Positions 15,553-24,093 are shown, numbered from the stretch's first letter. The stretch: DNA of 64,000 bases from Chloroflexota bacterium (GCA_016190695.1 JACPQC010000023.1:48876-112875), one strand, 5' to 3'. Program-made: numbers and translations. The notes: generated from the letters alone by a model not told the origin.

Positions 15553-16704
15553 CTACTGGCCTCCAAAAGCGCTCAAAAACCAGGGGTGCTCCCCTTTGAT
15601 GACCGCCCGTCCTGATTCCATGAATCCCATGTTCTTGATGGGGACGGGGCCTTCTACCGGCCTGGCCCTGGGGGATGGACGCTGGCCGATGAACAGGACG
15701 TTCGGCCTGGTGCCATATTCCTCCAGCAGCCGGAAAGTGGAGATATACCCCTTCTCCTGTTTCTTCTGCTCCAGGTAGCGTCGCGGCGAGCTGTTGGGGT
15801 CGTTCATATCACCGAAATGCAGCGCGTTGTGGGGACAGGACAAGGCGCAGACAGCCGTCCCTTTGGTCTCCTCTTCGTCCTGCCGCTCGGGGCAGAAGGT
15901 GCACTTGCCCATAACGCCTTTGGGTGGGCGTCCCGCCACCCATCGGCCCCGGTAGTCCCTGCTCTCTATGTGCACCTGTGTCTCCGGCTCGGCCCACTGG
16001 AAGTAGTTCACCCCGTAGGGGCAGGAGACCTGGCAGTACCGGCAGCCGATGCAGATATCGAAGTTGGAGAGGACCAGGCCGTCCTTTTTGCGCTTGAACC
16101 TCGCTCCTACCGGGCAGACCTTCACGCAGGGGGCATTGGAGCAATGCTGGCAGGTGCGGGGAAGCGTGTTCACCCGCCCGTTCTCGTCTTCGAAGGCGAT
16201 GACGTACATCCAGTGCGTCCACGCCGGCGTTCCATTGTGCCCGCGGCAGGCCGCCATGCAGACCAGGCAGCCATCGCAGTTCTCCAGGTCTACCACCATG
16301 CCCATCTGCACAGGGAGGGGCCCCGCCGGCGGCTTTTCTTCCGGGCTGGCCCCGAACGTCTGGCGCGCCCACCAGGAAGTGAAGAACAATCCGGCGACCC
16401 CGGCCCCCAGGAGCTTGAGGGCGGCGCGCCGGGACATGCCGCTTAAGTAATTTGGCTCGTCGAGAGGGGCGGCGGCATCCCCGACTGATACCGCGGGCCG
16501 CATATCCGCACCGAACTCGTTAAGGTAGGCCTGGTGGTGTTTCTGGTAGAACTCCTCTTCGGATATCTCGCCCCGCACCAGGCGCAGGGCATCCCAGGCG
16601 GCCTCTTTGCCCAGCACCGGGTCGTGTCCCCCCGCCGCCAGCAACGGCTCCGCATCCTGTTCCCATCCCGGCCGTATCATGTCCCATTTGTTCAATCCTG
16701 TCAT
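15553..16704 (-). CDS. Four-cluster ferredoxin-like subunit (DmsB/TtrB/HmeA type)
   Basis: 383-aa iron-sulfur protein. After an N-terminal cytoplasmic-looking extension of about 90 residues comes an internal twin-arginine-like segment (SRRAALKLLGAGVAGLFF, residues about 90-108). Then come four Cys motifs: ENCDGCLVCMAAC, RTCQHCSNAPCVKVCP, DICIGCRYCQVSCP and GKCTFC...AVCALSCP, enough for four [4Fe-4S] clusters that wire electrons to the NrfD subunit. The extension (EEEFYQKHHQAYLNEFG) before a Tat-like signal is unusual: the signal would then not be N-terminal. An internal start is possible, but I see no ribosome site there; ATG 16704 follows GAGG. First gene of the operon 16704-13946. Confidence 0.87.
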   Translation of the reverse strand: MTGLNKWDMIRPGWEQDAEPLLAAGGHDPVLGKEAAWDALRLVRGEISEEEFYQKHHQAYLNEFGADMRPAVSVGDAAAPLDEPNYLSGMSRRAALKLLGAGVAGLFFTSWWARQTFGASPEEKPPAGPLPVQMGMVVDLENCDGCLVCMAACRGHNGTPAWTHWMYVIAFEDENGRVNTLPRTCQHCSNAPCVKVCPVGARFKRKKDGLVLSNFDICIGCRYCQVSCPYGVNYFQWAEPETQVHIESRDYRGRWVAGRPPKGVMGKCTFCPERQDEEETKGTAVCALSCPHNALHFGDMNDPNSSPRRYLEQKKQEKGYISTFRLLEEYGTRPNVLFIGQRPSPRARPVEGPVPIKNMGFMESGRAVIKGEHPWFLSAFGGQ

Positions 16705-16757
16705 ACTAACTTATCCTCGTATTCTCGGTCTTCAGGGGCCTGATGCGACACGACTTG

Positions 16758-17243
16758 TCAGCGCCGCTCGGAGACCAGGGGTAACAGTCTCTCGGAGACC
16801 AGCACCCGCCTGGTATCCTCCAGCCGGGAAGCTACCAGCTTGATAAGCCCTCGCATGACCTGGCAACCGATGTCAGGCTCATCATCGACAAGCCACCGGA
16901 GGCTGCTGCCATTAATGGACAGTGCCTTCACTTTTTGCAGGCACACTGCCCTGAGAGTAAACACATACGGCATAACCAGGGCCGACCAGCCGATGGCATC
17001 TCCAGCGGTGGCGATGTCCACTGATACGCTCCTGCTCATTCCGGAGTCATGGTTCAAAGTCATCTGCAGCGCCACCTTGCCTTCCCTGATAACAAACAGT
17101 TCGTCGGCGCTGTCCCCTTCCTGGAACATGCAGGCGCCTGCCTCGAACTCTTTCTCCGATGTCAGGTTCAAGACCTTGTCCAACTGTGCATCGCTCAAGC
17201 CAGAGAAGACCAGGCAATTCTTGAGAACCTCCCTTGCTGTCAT
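16758..17243 (-). CDS. Stand-alone cyclic-nucleotide-binding domain protein
   Basis: 161-aa protein consisting essentially of one Crp-type cNMP-binding beta-barrel (FSGLSDAQLDKVLNL; FQEGDSADELFVIREGKVAL) plus the long C-helix. It lacks the C-terminal helix-turn-helix of Crp/Fnr regulators: the sequence ends shortly after the dimerisation helix (LVASRLEDTRRVL). The canonical phosphate-binding Arg motif of cAMP receptors is not evident (GDAIGWSALVM replaces the usual GE-x-ALL pattern), so the ligand is open. ATG 17243 has GGAGG 7 nt upstream. It lies immediately upstream of the Fe-S/NrfD operon on the same strand, 53 nt away, suggesting it senses a signal for, or is expressed with, that module. 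Confidence 0.78.
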   Translation of the reverse strand: MTAREVLKNCLVFSGLSDAQLDKVLNLTSEKEFEAGACMFQEGDSADELFVIREGKVALQMTLNHDSGMSRSVSVDIATAGDAIGWSALVMPYVFTLRAVCLQKVKALSINGSSLRWLVDDEPDIGCQVMRGLIKLVASRLEDTRRVLVSERLLPLVSERR

Positions 17244-17299
17244 GGTACTGCCTCCGTACATTATTTATAGCGCCTGGAAATTAAAGCCTGTTCGCCGGG

Positions 17300-17956
17300 T
17301 CAACGGGTCCCTTTCTTAGCCTTTCGCCAGAGCGATACCGCCAGTTTCGCCGCCAGGCCCAGCGCCACGGTCACTCCTCCGAGCAAGGCCAGGGGCGCTC
17401 CCACCGGGGCGAAGGCTACGGTTATGGTGAGCAGCCAGCCGCCGGCAAAGGCCAAGGCGCCAAAGAATATCACCTTGTCCCCGGCGCTGGTGACCTTCTG
17501 CTGCATGGCTGCCTCGGGCTTCACCCCCAGGCTGGCGAACAGGGGATAAGTTTCTTCCGCCAGCCGGTCCGGGCCAAGCGCAATACTGGCCCCGCCGCTC
17601 TCGAGGGTATATATGCCCATGTCCGGGTGGGCGCTGCCGCCGAGCAAGCTCGCCTTGTCCAGGTTATTAAGCAAGATCACTTTGGTATTGGGCATTATCT
17701 GCCGGATGCCCTGGGCGGCGTCCAGGCCGCTTATCCGGGACAAAGGAATGGTGTCCAGGCTGATGCTGTGAGGCAGGTGGCAATCAATGACAGCCACGTC
17801 CGGGCTAAGGTTTCCCACCAGGGTCAGCACCCCGACAGCGTTCTTCGCCTGTCCCACCACTTCTACCCCGTTTTCTCGCTCCACCAGTTGCCTGAGAAAA
17901 TTCCGGACCTGTGGAGACTCCGAGGCCAGAACCACGCGCACATTCTGTACTGCCAT
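17300..17956 (-). CDS. Response-regulator receiver domain with C-terminal membrane hairpin
   Basis: 218-aa protein with an N-terminal receiver-like domain (VRVVLASESPQVRNFLRQLV; Asp about residue 58 in DVAVIDCHLP; VILLNN strand). A linker of about 50 residues follows, then two hydrophobic helices (KVIFFGALAFAGGWLLTITVAF and APLALLGGVTVALGLAAKLAV) and a basic tail. The first acidic residue pair of the receiver is replaced by ASES, so phosphorylation may be lost or altered. No DNA-binding domain is present. AAAGGAGG precedes the ATG. It lies in the signalling cluster between the cNMP protein and a second two-component system. A membrane-tethered receiver is uncommon; function unknown. Confidence 0.65.
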   Translation of the reverse strand: MAVQNVRVVLASESPQVRNFLRQLVERENGVEVVGQAKNAVGVLTLVGNLSPDVAVIDCHLPHSISLDTIPLSRISGLDAAQGIRQIMPNTKVILLNNLDKASLLGGSAHPDMGIYTLESGGASIALGPDRLAEETYPLFASLGVKPEAAMQQKVTSAGDKVIFFGALAFAGGWLLTITVAFAPVGAPLALLGGVTVALGLAAKLAVSLWRKAKKGTR

Positions 17957-18100
17957 AGCGAACCTCCTTTCAGCGTTTAGTCATTCCACCCGAAGGCGAG
18001 GGAAGACTCTCCTATTCCAGATTGCAGGGAAGGTTACTTCAGGGTATAATGAAATCCTAAATCAGGCGGCAGCAGCCGGTAATTGGCAAAACACCTCTTT

Positions 18101-18197
18101 GAGATAGGCGAAACCACCTGTTTTGGGTGCGGGAAAATACCGGTGTAATCCCGGTCAGGCCGGTCTATATTTTTGCTGGGAACCCGTCGGCAAGGAC
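18101..18197 (+). promoter_or_regulatory. Possible degenerate cobalamin-riboswitch-like leader
   Basis: The leader of the second response regulator contains the ordered strings GGTGC, GGGAA, CCGGTGTAATCC and CAGGCC, followed by TGGGAA and GTCGGCAAGGA next to the start codon. The GGGAA-GGTGnAAnCC order recalls the conserved core of cobalamin riboswitches, but the invariant CCCGCCACTG block is not intact (CCGGTCTAT instead). Treat as a suggestion that needs a covariance-model search. Confidence 0.3.
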
Positions 18198-18869
18198 ATG
18201 GAGACAATACGAGTTCTGCTTGTAGATGACTTCTGGATGATCCGGGATGAGACGCGCCGCATCCTGGAGCAATGTCCTGACCTGGCGGTAGTGGGCGAAG
18301 CGGAAGACGGCCAGCAGGCGCTGCAACTGGCGGAGCGGCTACAGCCGGACGTAATGCTCCTGGACATCCGCCTGCCCAAAGTGGGCGGGATCGAGGTGGT
18401 CAAGCAGCTCAAGCAACTGTCGCCGGGGACGAAAGCGCTTATACTGAGCGCCTTTGACGACGATGACTATATCCTGGCCTTGATGGATGCCGGCGCCCTG
18501 GGCTACCTCCTGAAAACGGCACGGGCCGCCGAGCTTATCGACGCCGTCCGGCGTGTACACCGTGGCGAGCCTGTCCTCCATGCCGCCATCGCCGCCAAGG
18601 TGGCCCGTCTCTGGACGCGACACCGCACTGTAACCGACCGGGAGCTATCCGGGCCGCTCAGCCCACGTGAGCGAGAGGTCATCCAGCTCGCGGCAAAGGG
18701 ACTGCGCAACAAGGCCATAGCCGAAAAGCTGAACATCAGTAACCGCACCGTCGAAGGACATTTCAACAGCATCTTCAACAAGCTGGGGGCCTCCTCTCGC
18801 CTGGAGGCCGTGCTCTACGTGATATCCCATAACATCGTCAACCTCGATGAAGAAGGGGACAGCACATGA
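18198..18869 (+). CDS. NarL/FixJ-family response regulator
   Basis: 223-aa two-component regulator: receiver (IRVLLVDDFWMIRDETRRIL; phospho-acceptor Asp about residue 56 in DVMLLDIRLPK; Lys in YLLKTA) and LuxR-type HTH (LSPREREVIQLAAKGLRNKAIAEKLNISNRTVEGHFNSIF). The frame is open from 18123, but METIRVLLVDD at 18198 is the normal family start. Its AAGGA site lies only a few bases upstream, inside the structured leader described separately. It overlaps the following kinase gene by 4 nt (ATGA), so they are translationally coupled. Here regulator precedes kinase, the reverse of the first pair. A promoter was not identified. Confidence 0.92.
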   Translation: METIRVLLVDDFWMIRDETRRILEQCPDLAVVGEAEDGQQALQLAERLQPDVMLLDIRLPKVGGIEVVKQLKQLSPGTKALILSAFDDDDYILALMDAGALGYLLKTARAAELIDAVRRVHRGEPVLHAAIAAKVARLWTRHRTVTDRELSGPLSPREREVIQLAAKGLRNKAIAEKLNISNRTVEGHFNSIFNKLGASSRLEAVLYVISHNIVNLDEEGDST

Positions 18870-20410
18870 TGTCGGCCCGGATAGCGCGGACTCCCTTCAG
18901 GACAGTGTTCGGGGGATGGCTTGGGGCGGGCAAGCAGTTTGCCGCCAGCCTGTATCCTCCCCCGTTTCGCAACTGGCATTTCCTTATGATCCAGGGCCTG
19001 GTCATCTTCATCGCCACCGTGCACGCCCTCATCGAGACCAATACCATCCATGACCAGTTGCACCGGGTTTCCACCTATCATTTCCATGGCTATCCCCTGC
19101 CCACCGCCCTTTTCCTGGTGCCGGTGGTATATGCCGCCCTCATCTTCGGCTTTGCCGGGGCGGTGGCCACCGCTGCCTGGGCGGCGCTCCTCAGCATTCC
19201 CAATGTCGTTGTTTGGCACCAGGGTCTGGAGAGGTTCGAGGAGATATTCCAGATACTTGTTGTGATCGTGGTCGGCTTCCTGGTCGGGCTGCAGGTAGAC
19301 CGGCAGAAGAGCGCCCATCGGAATGCCGAGATGGCTGCCGCCTCGCTTCACGCTTCCCGGATGAGATATCGCAGCCTTTTCGAGTCCAGCCCGGTGGCCA
19401 TCCTTGTTCTCAACGACTCAGGTACCATCGGCGAGGCGAACCCGGCGGCAAACGCGCTCTTCGGCCAGGCGGTGAAGTCCCTTCCCGGCCTATCTCTGGC
19501 CGAGGTCCTCCAGGCGATGGGCGCCTCCAGGCAGGTTGACCCCTTCCGCAACGGCAAGCACCGGGAGCAGGTGCTGAGGGTGAAGCTGAAAGACGGCTCG
19601 GAGGTCTACCTGGAGCAGACGCTCGCTGAGACCACCGACGACCAGGGCAACCCGGTAAAACAGGTGCTCTTCAGAAATGTGACCGAGGAGAAAGCCCGGC
19701 ACGCCGGACTGCAAGCCTATGCCTCACACGTCATCCAGGCCCAGGAAGAGGAGCGCCAGCGGATCTCCAGGGAACTGCACGACGAGATATTGCAGACGCT
19801 GATACTGCTCTACCGGCGGCTGGATGGCGCAGAAAAGGCCATTGAGCACCTGCCTCCGGCGATGACCGGTTTCCTGCCCGAGGCGAAACAACTGGCCGAG
19901 AAGACCATTGAAGACCTCCGCGATTTTACCAGGGCGCTGCGGCCACCCATACTGGATGACCTGGGAATAGTCGCCTCTATCCGCAGGCTCCTGTCCGACT
20001 TTTCTAAACGCGCCGGGGTGGAGGCAAAGATGAGGGTAACAGGAAAATGCCAGCGGCTGTCGCCGGATATAGAACTGGGGTTGTTCCGCATCGCCCAGGA
20101 ATCGTTGCGTAACGTGGAAAAGCACGCCCGGGCAAGCCGGGTCTCGGTGGTCTTGACCTGCTCTCCTGATAGCACAAAGCTGGAGATGGTGGACAACGGG
20201 ATCGGCTTTGATATCCCCGTTGCTCCCAGGCATTCCGTTGACAACAAGCAACTGGGGCTTATCTCGATGCAAGAGCGCGCCAGGCTCCTCGGCGGCGACC
20301 TGGACATCCGTTCCAGGCCGGGCAATACCAGTGTCACCTGCCTCATCCCGATGGACACCAGCGCCGCTACAAAAGAACAGGGGCGGGAAACGCCGGCCAA
20401 GCTCTCCTGA
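18866..20410 (+). CDS. Membrane PAS-domain histidine kinase, NarL-system type
   Basis: 514-aa kinase. The N-terminal membrane domain has about four helices (LMIQGLVIFIATVHALI, PTALFLVPVVYAALIFGFAGAVATAAWAALL split over two helices, FQILVVIVVGFLVGL). It is followed by a PAS domain (YRSLFESSPVAILVLNDSG, residues about 170-280), HisKA_3 (RQRISRELHDEILQ, His about 305) and an HATPase_c domain (MVDNGIGFD; QLGLISMQERARLLGG). Two His residues in the first loop (STYHFHGYPLP) are notable for a possible heme or metal site. Coupled to the upstream response regulator by a 4-nt overlap. It likely senses a membrane or redox signal; specificity unknown. Confidence 0.9.
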   Translation: MMSARIARTPFRTVFGGWLGAGKQFAASLYPPPFRNWHFLMIQGLVIFIATVHALIETNTIHDQLHRVSTYHFHGYPLPTALFLVPVVYAALIFGFAGAVATAAWAALLSIPNVVVWHQGLERFEEIFQILVVIVVGFLVGLQVDRQKSAHRNAEMAAASLHASRMRYRSLFESSPVAILVLNDSGTIGEANPAANALFGQAVKSLPGLSLAEVLQAMGASRQVDPFRNGKHREQVLRVKLKDGSEVYLEQTLAETTDDQGNPVKQVLFRNVTEEKARHAGLQAYASHVIQAQEEERQRISRELHDEILQTLILLYRRLDGAEKAIEHLPPAMTGFLPEAKQLAEKTIEDLRDFTRALRPPILDDLGIVASIRRLLSDFSKRAGVEAKMRVTGKCQRLSPDIELGLFRIAQESLRNVEKHARASRVSVVLTCSPDSTKLEMVDNGIGFDIPVAPRHSVDNKQLGLISMQERARLLGGDLDIRSRPGNTSVTCLIPMDTSAATKEQGRETPAKLS

Positions 20411-20426
20411 ACTGTTCCTGCCGGGG

Positions 20427-20456
20427 TTGTGGACCGGGACGCCTCTGCGGTAAACT
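20427..20456 (+). promoter_or_regulatory. Promoter of the M50-like protease gene (leaderless)
   Basis: TTGTGG, 18-bp spacer, TAAACT. The -10 box ends 7 nt before ATG 20464 and no Shine-Dalgarno is present. Confidence 0.45.
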
Positions 20457-20463
20457 CTTGCAG

Positions 20464-21054
20464 ATGAATGTAAAGGAACTCAGGGACCTGGCCGTATCCG
20501 CGCTGGTCCTGGCGCTGGCCTTCGGAATCGCCCTCTCAGGCGGGTTTCGCGCCTTCCAGCGTCCGGGCGTTCTGGCCTTTGTCATCGTTCCGGCCCTCAT
20601 CGCCGTTTCCCTCGGCTTTATCTTTCACGAGATGGGACACCGGCTTATCGCCAGGAGGTTCGGCTACTTCGCCGAATATGCCATGTGGCCGGCGGGTCTG
20701 GCGATAGCGCTGGGTTTCTCCCTTTTCGGCTTTGTCTTCGCCGCCCCGGGGGCGGTCATGATCCAGCCCAAGACGGCCTGGGGGCCCGGCTCGACACGTG
20801 AGATCGGCCTCATTTCGCTGGCCGGACCAGCTACTAATATAGGACTGGCACTGGTGTTCCTGGCGCTGGAGTCCATCGACCCCGCTCTGCTGTTCGCGCT
20901 GGGGGCGCGCATCAATGCCTGGCTGGCGATCTTCAACCTGATACCCTTCGGCCCCCTCGATGGCGCCAAGATATTAAGGTGGAACGCTGGGGTCTGGGTG
21001 CTCTCGATAGCGGTCGCCGGAGGCTTGTTTGCCGCCCAGCGCTTCCTGTTCTAA
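20464..21054 (+). CDS. M50-like (site-2-protease family) membrane metalloprotease
   Basis: 196-aa polytopic protein with about five helices. The zinc motif HEMGH (His55, Glu56, His59) lies in a membrane helix, and the third-ligand motif NLIPFGPLDGAKIL (Asp in LDG) is near residue 160, the standard M50/S2P pair. It is short compared with RseP-type enzymes and has no PDZ or CBS domain, resembling the minimal archaeal-type homologues. It may cleave a membrane-anchored regulator. Followed by the convergent large surface protein gene 5 nt away. The start is ATG 20464, because the TTG two codons before it has no site. Confidence 0.82.
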   Translation: MNVKELRDLAVSALVLALAFGIALSGGFRAFQRPGVLAFVIVPALIAVSLGFIFHEMGHRLIARRFGYFAEYAMWPAGLAIALGFSLFGFVFAAPGAVMIQPKTAWGPGSTREIGLISLAGPATNIGLALVFLALESIDPALLFALGARINAWLAIFNLIPFGPLDGAKILRWNAGVWVLSIAVAGGLFAAQRFLF

Positions 21055-21059
21055 TACGA

Positions 21060-24000
21060 TTACGACATACGCCTTATGCTTGCCGCCAGCACCAGCACAG
21101 CCATGGCCAGCACGATAATGGCCAGGAGCAGGCCGCCGAAGAGATAGAGTTGCCAGTCCGCGGCGGTCTGTGGCGGCGGCGGCGCGGGGGGCAGCGGCGG
21201 CGGTTGGGCGGGGGACTGGGGCACCACTATCACCTGCGGCTGTTGTGGTTGCTGTGGGGCAGGGGCTGCCGGGGGTGGTGGAGGCGGGGCGCTGGCAGCC
21301 TTCGGCGACGGTTCCGGGGCAGTGGTGAAGGCGCTGACGGCGCTCCAGGCGCTGTGACTGTTGTTGCCCAGCGCCCTGATCCGCCAGTAGTAAACGGTGT
21401 CCGGGTTCAGGCTGACGTCGGCCTGCCAGGCGGTGGTGGACAAGGCATAGTCCCCTGCTTTGATAATGGAAGGATTGCTGAAGTCGGGGCGGGTCGATAC
21501 CACGAATTCATAGCTTTCCGCCCCGGAAACAGCGCTCCACTGGAAGACCGGCCTGACCGGCACCCCAAAAGCGCCTGCTTCAGGACTGTTCAGCCTGAGC
21601 GCCACGATCTCGGTATCCAGCCTGGTAGTGAACGATCTTTTCTCTGACCAGCGGCCCAGCACCGGCGTCTTGGCCCTGACCCGCCAGTGATAGGTGATTC
21701 CCGGCCGCAGGGCGGGCATAAGGGCGTAACTTGCCGCTGTATCTCCCTCGAAGCCCTCAGCCACGTTAGAAAACTCGGCGTCAGGGTCAAGCTGCCACTG
21801 GTAGCTGGTAGCCCCCGGCAGCGTCTCCCAGTCCAGCACAACATTGCTGACGTAGCTGTCTATTACCGCCCCCAGGCCGGAGGCCCGTTCAGCCGGTGAG
21901 GTCAAGGCAACCTCCCGGCTCAGGCTGTCGCGGAAGGTCATCAGCCTGTTCCCGCCTGTACCGACCGACCATAGCTGTTCGTTGCTCGACCACAGGCCGG
22001 ACAGGGTGGCGGCAGCATCCAGGCCGCGGGTCACTGTTTCGAAGGCGGGGCCGAGCGGATAGGCGGGGTTGATACTGCGCTCCAGGCCGCCGCCCGCCTT
22101 TGAGTTCACCGCGTACAGCGTGCCGCCAGGGGAAATGGTCAGACTGTCGACTATCGCGCCGTCGGGAAGGCTGTCTATCCTCTCCCAGGTCCGGCCGGCG
22201 CCGGTGACCAGGCGGTAGATGGCGCTGGCGTGGTTCGAGCCTTTGCGGACATGCCTGCCGGCATAGACGGCGCCATTGCGGCCGTAGGCGGGGTCGAAGG
22301 CGACGACCGTGCTCATGGTCTCACCGCCGCTGATAAGCTGGGGCAGGGGGTCTCCCAGGGGCTGAAAAGTGCTGCCGTTATCGGTGGAGCGGTAGACCTG
22401 TCCGCCCAGGTCGCTGGCCAGCACGGTCCTGTCCCGGTCATAGCCGGGAGACAGGGCGATGGCGGCGGGGGCAAAGTTTCCCAGAGGCGTCCCTTTGGAG
22501 AAGGAGTAGCCGCCGTTGCCGGAGCGGTACACCAGTCCCTTTTCCCCGTCAAAGCTGCCGATGAAGAGCGAGCCATTGCCGGCCGCGGCCCAGGCATCGA
22601 TGTCGAAGGGGCCGCCGCCGTCCGGGGCCAGGGCCGCGCGGGCAGCGAAATCACGGCCACCATTTGTCGAGACCCAGATGGTGGCCCGGCCATCGCTGGT
22701 CCCGGACAGGTACAGGGTCTCGTTTGCCAGCCTGACCCGCCTGATCTCATCCACGCCGGGCAATGAGCTTGAGAACACCCGCTCCCAGTGGATGCTGTCG
22801 CTGGTGCGCCACAGGCTGTGGCCGGCGCCGAAGGTGAGCATGAACAGTCCCTCGGCGGCAGCCGTTGGAAAAGGGGCCAGGTCCACAATGGCGCTGACCT
22901 GGTTGTCAATGAGGCCGGACTGGCTCCAGGTAGCGCCGCCGTCGGTGGTGACTGAGACGGCGCTGTCGCTGCCGCTGGTGGCGGCATAGGCCCGTCCGCT
23001 CTGCGGGAAACCGGCGGGCACGGCCAGGTAGGTACTGGAGTCTCCCGTCGGCGGCTTGCGGCTCCGCGTCCAGGTGACGCCCCCGTCCCGGCTGGCATAT
23101 ACGCCGGCGCTTGAGGACGCCCCGGCCAGCAGAGTAGCAGAGGCGGCGTCTCCGGCCATGGCCAGTCCGGTGACGTCAACACCGCTCAGTCCGTAGGCGG
23201 CGCCGATGTCCAGGTCGGTGGCCAGGCCGTTTGCCACCCGGTAGACGTCCCCGCCTCCGGCTCCGGTGCTGGTCGCAGCAAATAATGTCGCGTTTTCCTC
23301 CGCGTCGTAATCGTCAGGAAAGGCTAGGGCCGCCTTTGCGATCCCACCGGCGCCCACCCGGATATCAGGAGTGACCAGTCCCCACGCCCCATCGCCCACC
23401 TTGACATTGACATAGCTGTCAGTCCCGTTGCTGGAGACGGCGATAAGCTGGCGGTCATATCGGTATCCGGGGGAGAAAGCGACGGCGTGGACATCGCGCC
23501 CGGACAGGCCGGAGTCCTGCCAGCGGGGCAATGTATCGCCTTCGTCCAGGAGATAGACGCCGCCGGACTGCCCGGGATTGGCGGTGGCCACGGCAACGAT
23601 GGCGCTGTTCAGGGCGGAGACCGCCAGGGCGGTTATGGTGATGTTCCCTGTCCCGGCCCCGCCCGGGGCGGCCGGAAGCGGCTCGAAGGTCATGCCTTTG
23701 TCGGTGGAGCGGTACACCGTTGAGGCGGTGGCGTAGTACACCCGGTTACTATCGTGGCGGGGCAGGGCGATGCCCGCGATGGCGTCCTTCACCCCGCCGA
23801 TAGCCGCCCAGCCGCTGCCGTTGCCGGTAGAACGGTAAAGTGTCCCGGTCAGGCCCGAGACATAGGCATAAAGGTAACCATCAGGGGCGACGGCCAGGTG
23901 CCGGACGTCAGATCCGGGTGCCAGCGCCCAGGTGCCGGGCTGGCCCTCCGCCGGGATGTCCACCGGCACCCATTTGACCGTTTCGGAAGCGCGCGCCGGG

Positions 24001-24086
24001 CCCGGGGCCGCAGACAGCAGCAGGAAGGCAAGCGCCATGCCCAGTCCCACCATCCTTGACAATTGGCCCTGGCTGGGTTTTGACAT
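21060..24086 (-). CDS. Large surface protein: BNR-type beta-propeller, Fn3-like domains, C-terminal anchor
   Basis: 1008-aa exported protein. Signal peptide (GMALAFLLLSAAPGPARAS) at residues about 13-34. It is followed by two long runs of propeller blades with repeated Asp-box-like motifs (LYRSTGNGSGW, VYRSTDKGMTF, VYASRDGGVTW, VSTDGGATW, IWVSTNGGRDF, VYRSTDNGSTF). Two fibronectin-III-like modules follow near residues 740-925 (YQWQLDPDAEF...ITYHWRVRA and YEFVVSTRPDF...VYYWRIRA), then a Pro-rich linker, a hydrophobic helix and a short basic tail (ASIRRMS). Such proteins act in cell-surface adhesion or S-layer structure; no sialidase active-site set is seen, so no enzyme activity is claimed. 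Predicted leaderless start. Confidence 0.82.
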   Translation of the reverse strand: MSKPSQGQLSRMVGLGMALAFLLLSAAPGPARASETVKWVPVDIPAEGQPGTWALAPGSDVRHLAVAPDGYLYAYVSGLTGTLYRSTGNGSGWAAIGGVKDAIAGIALPRHDSNRVYYATASTVYRSTDKGMTFEPLPAAPGGAGTGNITITALAVSALNSAIVAVATANPGQSGGVYLLDEGDTLPRWQDSGLSGRDVHAVAFSPGYRYDRQLIAVSSNGTDSYVNVKVGDGAWGLVTPDIRVGAGGIAKAALAFPDDYDAEENATLFAATSTGAGGGDVYRVANGLATDLDIGAAYGLSGVDVTGLAMAGDAASATLLAGASSSAGVYASRDGGVTWTRSRKPPTGDSSTYLAVPAGFPQSGRAYAATSGSDSAVSVTTDGGATWSQSGLIDNQVSAIVDLAPFPTAAAEGLFMLTFGAGHSLWRTSDSIHWERVFSSSLPGVDEIRRVRLANETLYLSGTSDGRATIWVSTNGGRDFAARAALAPDGGGPFDIDAWAAAGNGSLFIGSFDGEKGLVYRSGNGGYSFSKGTPLGNFAPAAIALSPGYDRDRTVLASDLGGQVYRSTDNGSTFQPLGDPLPQLISGGETMSTVVAFDPAYGRNGAVYAGRHVRKGSNHASAIYRLVTGAGRTWERIDSLPDGAIVDSLTISPGGTLYAVNSKAGGGLERSINPAYPLGPAFETVTRGLDAAATLSGLWSSNEQLWSVGTGGNRLMTFRDSLSREVALTSPAERASGLGAVIDSYVSNVVLDWETLPGATSYQWQLDPDAEFSNVAEGFEGDTAASYALMPALRPGITYHWRVRAKTPVLGRWSEKRSFTTRLDTEIVALRLNSPEAGAFGVPVRPVFQWSAVSGAESYEFVVSTRPDFSNPSIIKAGDYALSTTAWQADVSLNPDTVYYWRIRALGNNSHSAWSAVSAFTTAPEPSPKAASAPPPPPPAAPAPQQPQQPQVIVVPQSPAQPPPLPPAPPPPQTAADWQLYLFGGLLLAIIVLAMAVLVLAASIRRMS

Positions 24087-24093
24087 ATGGCCA

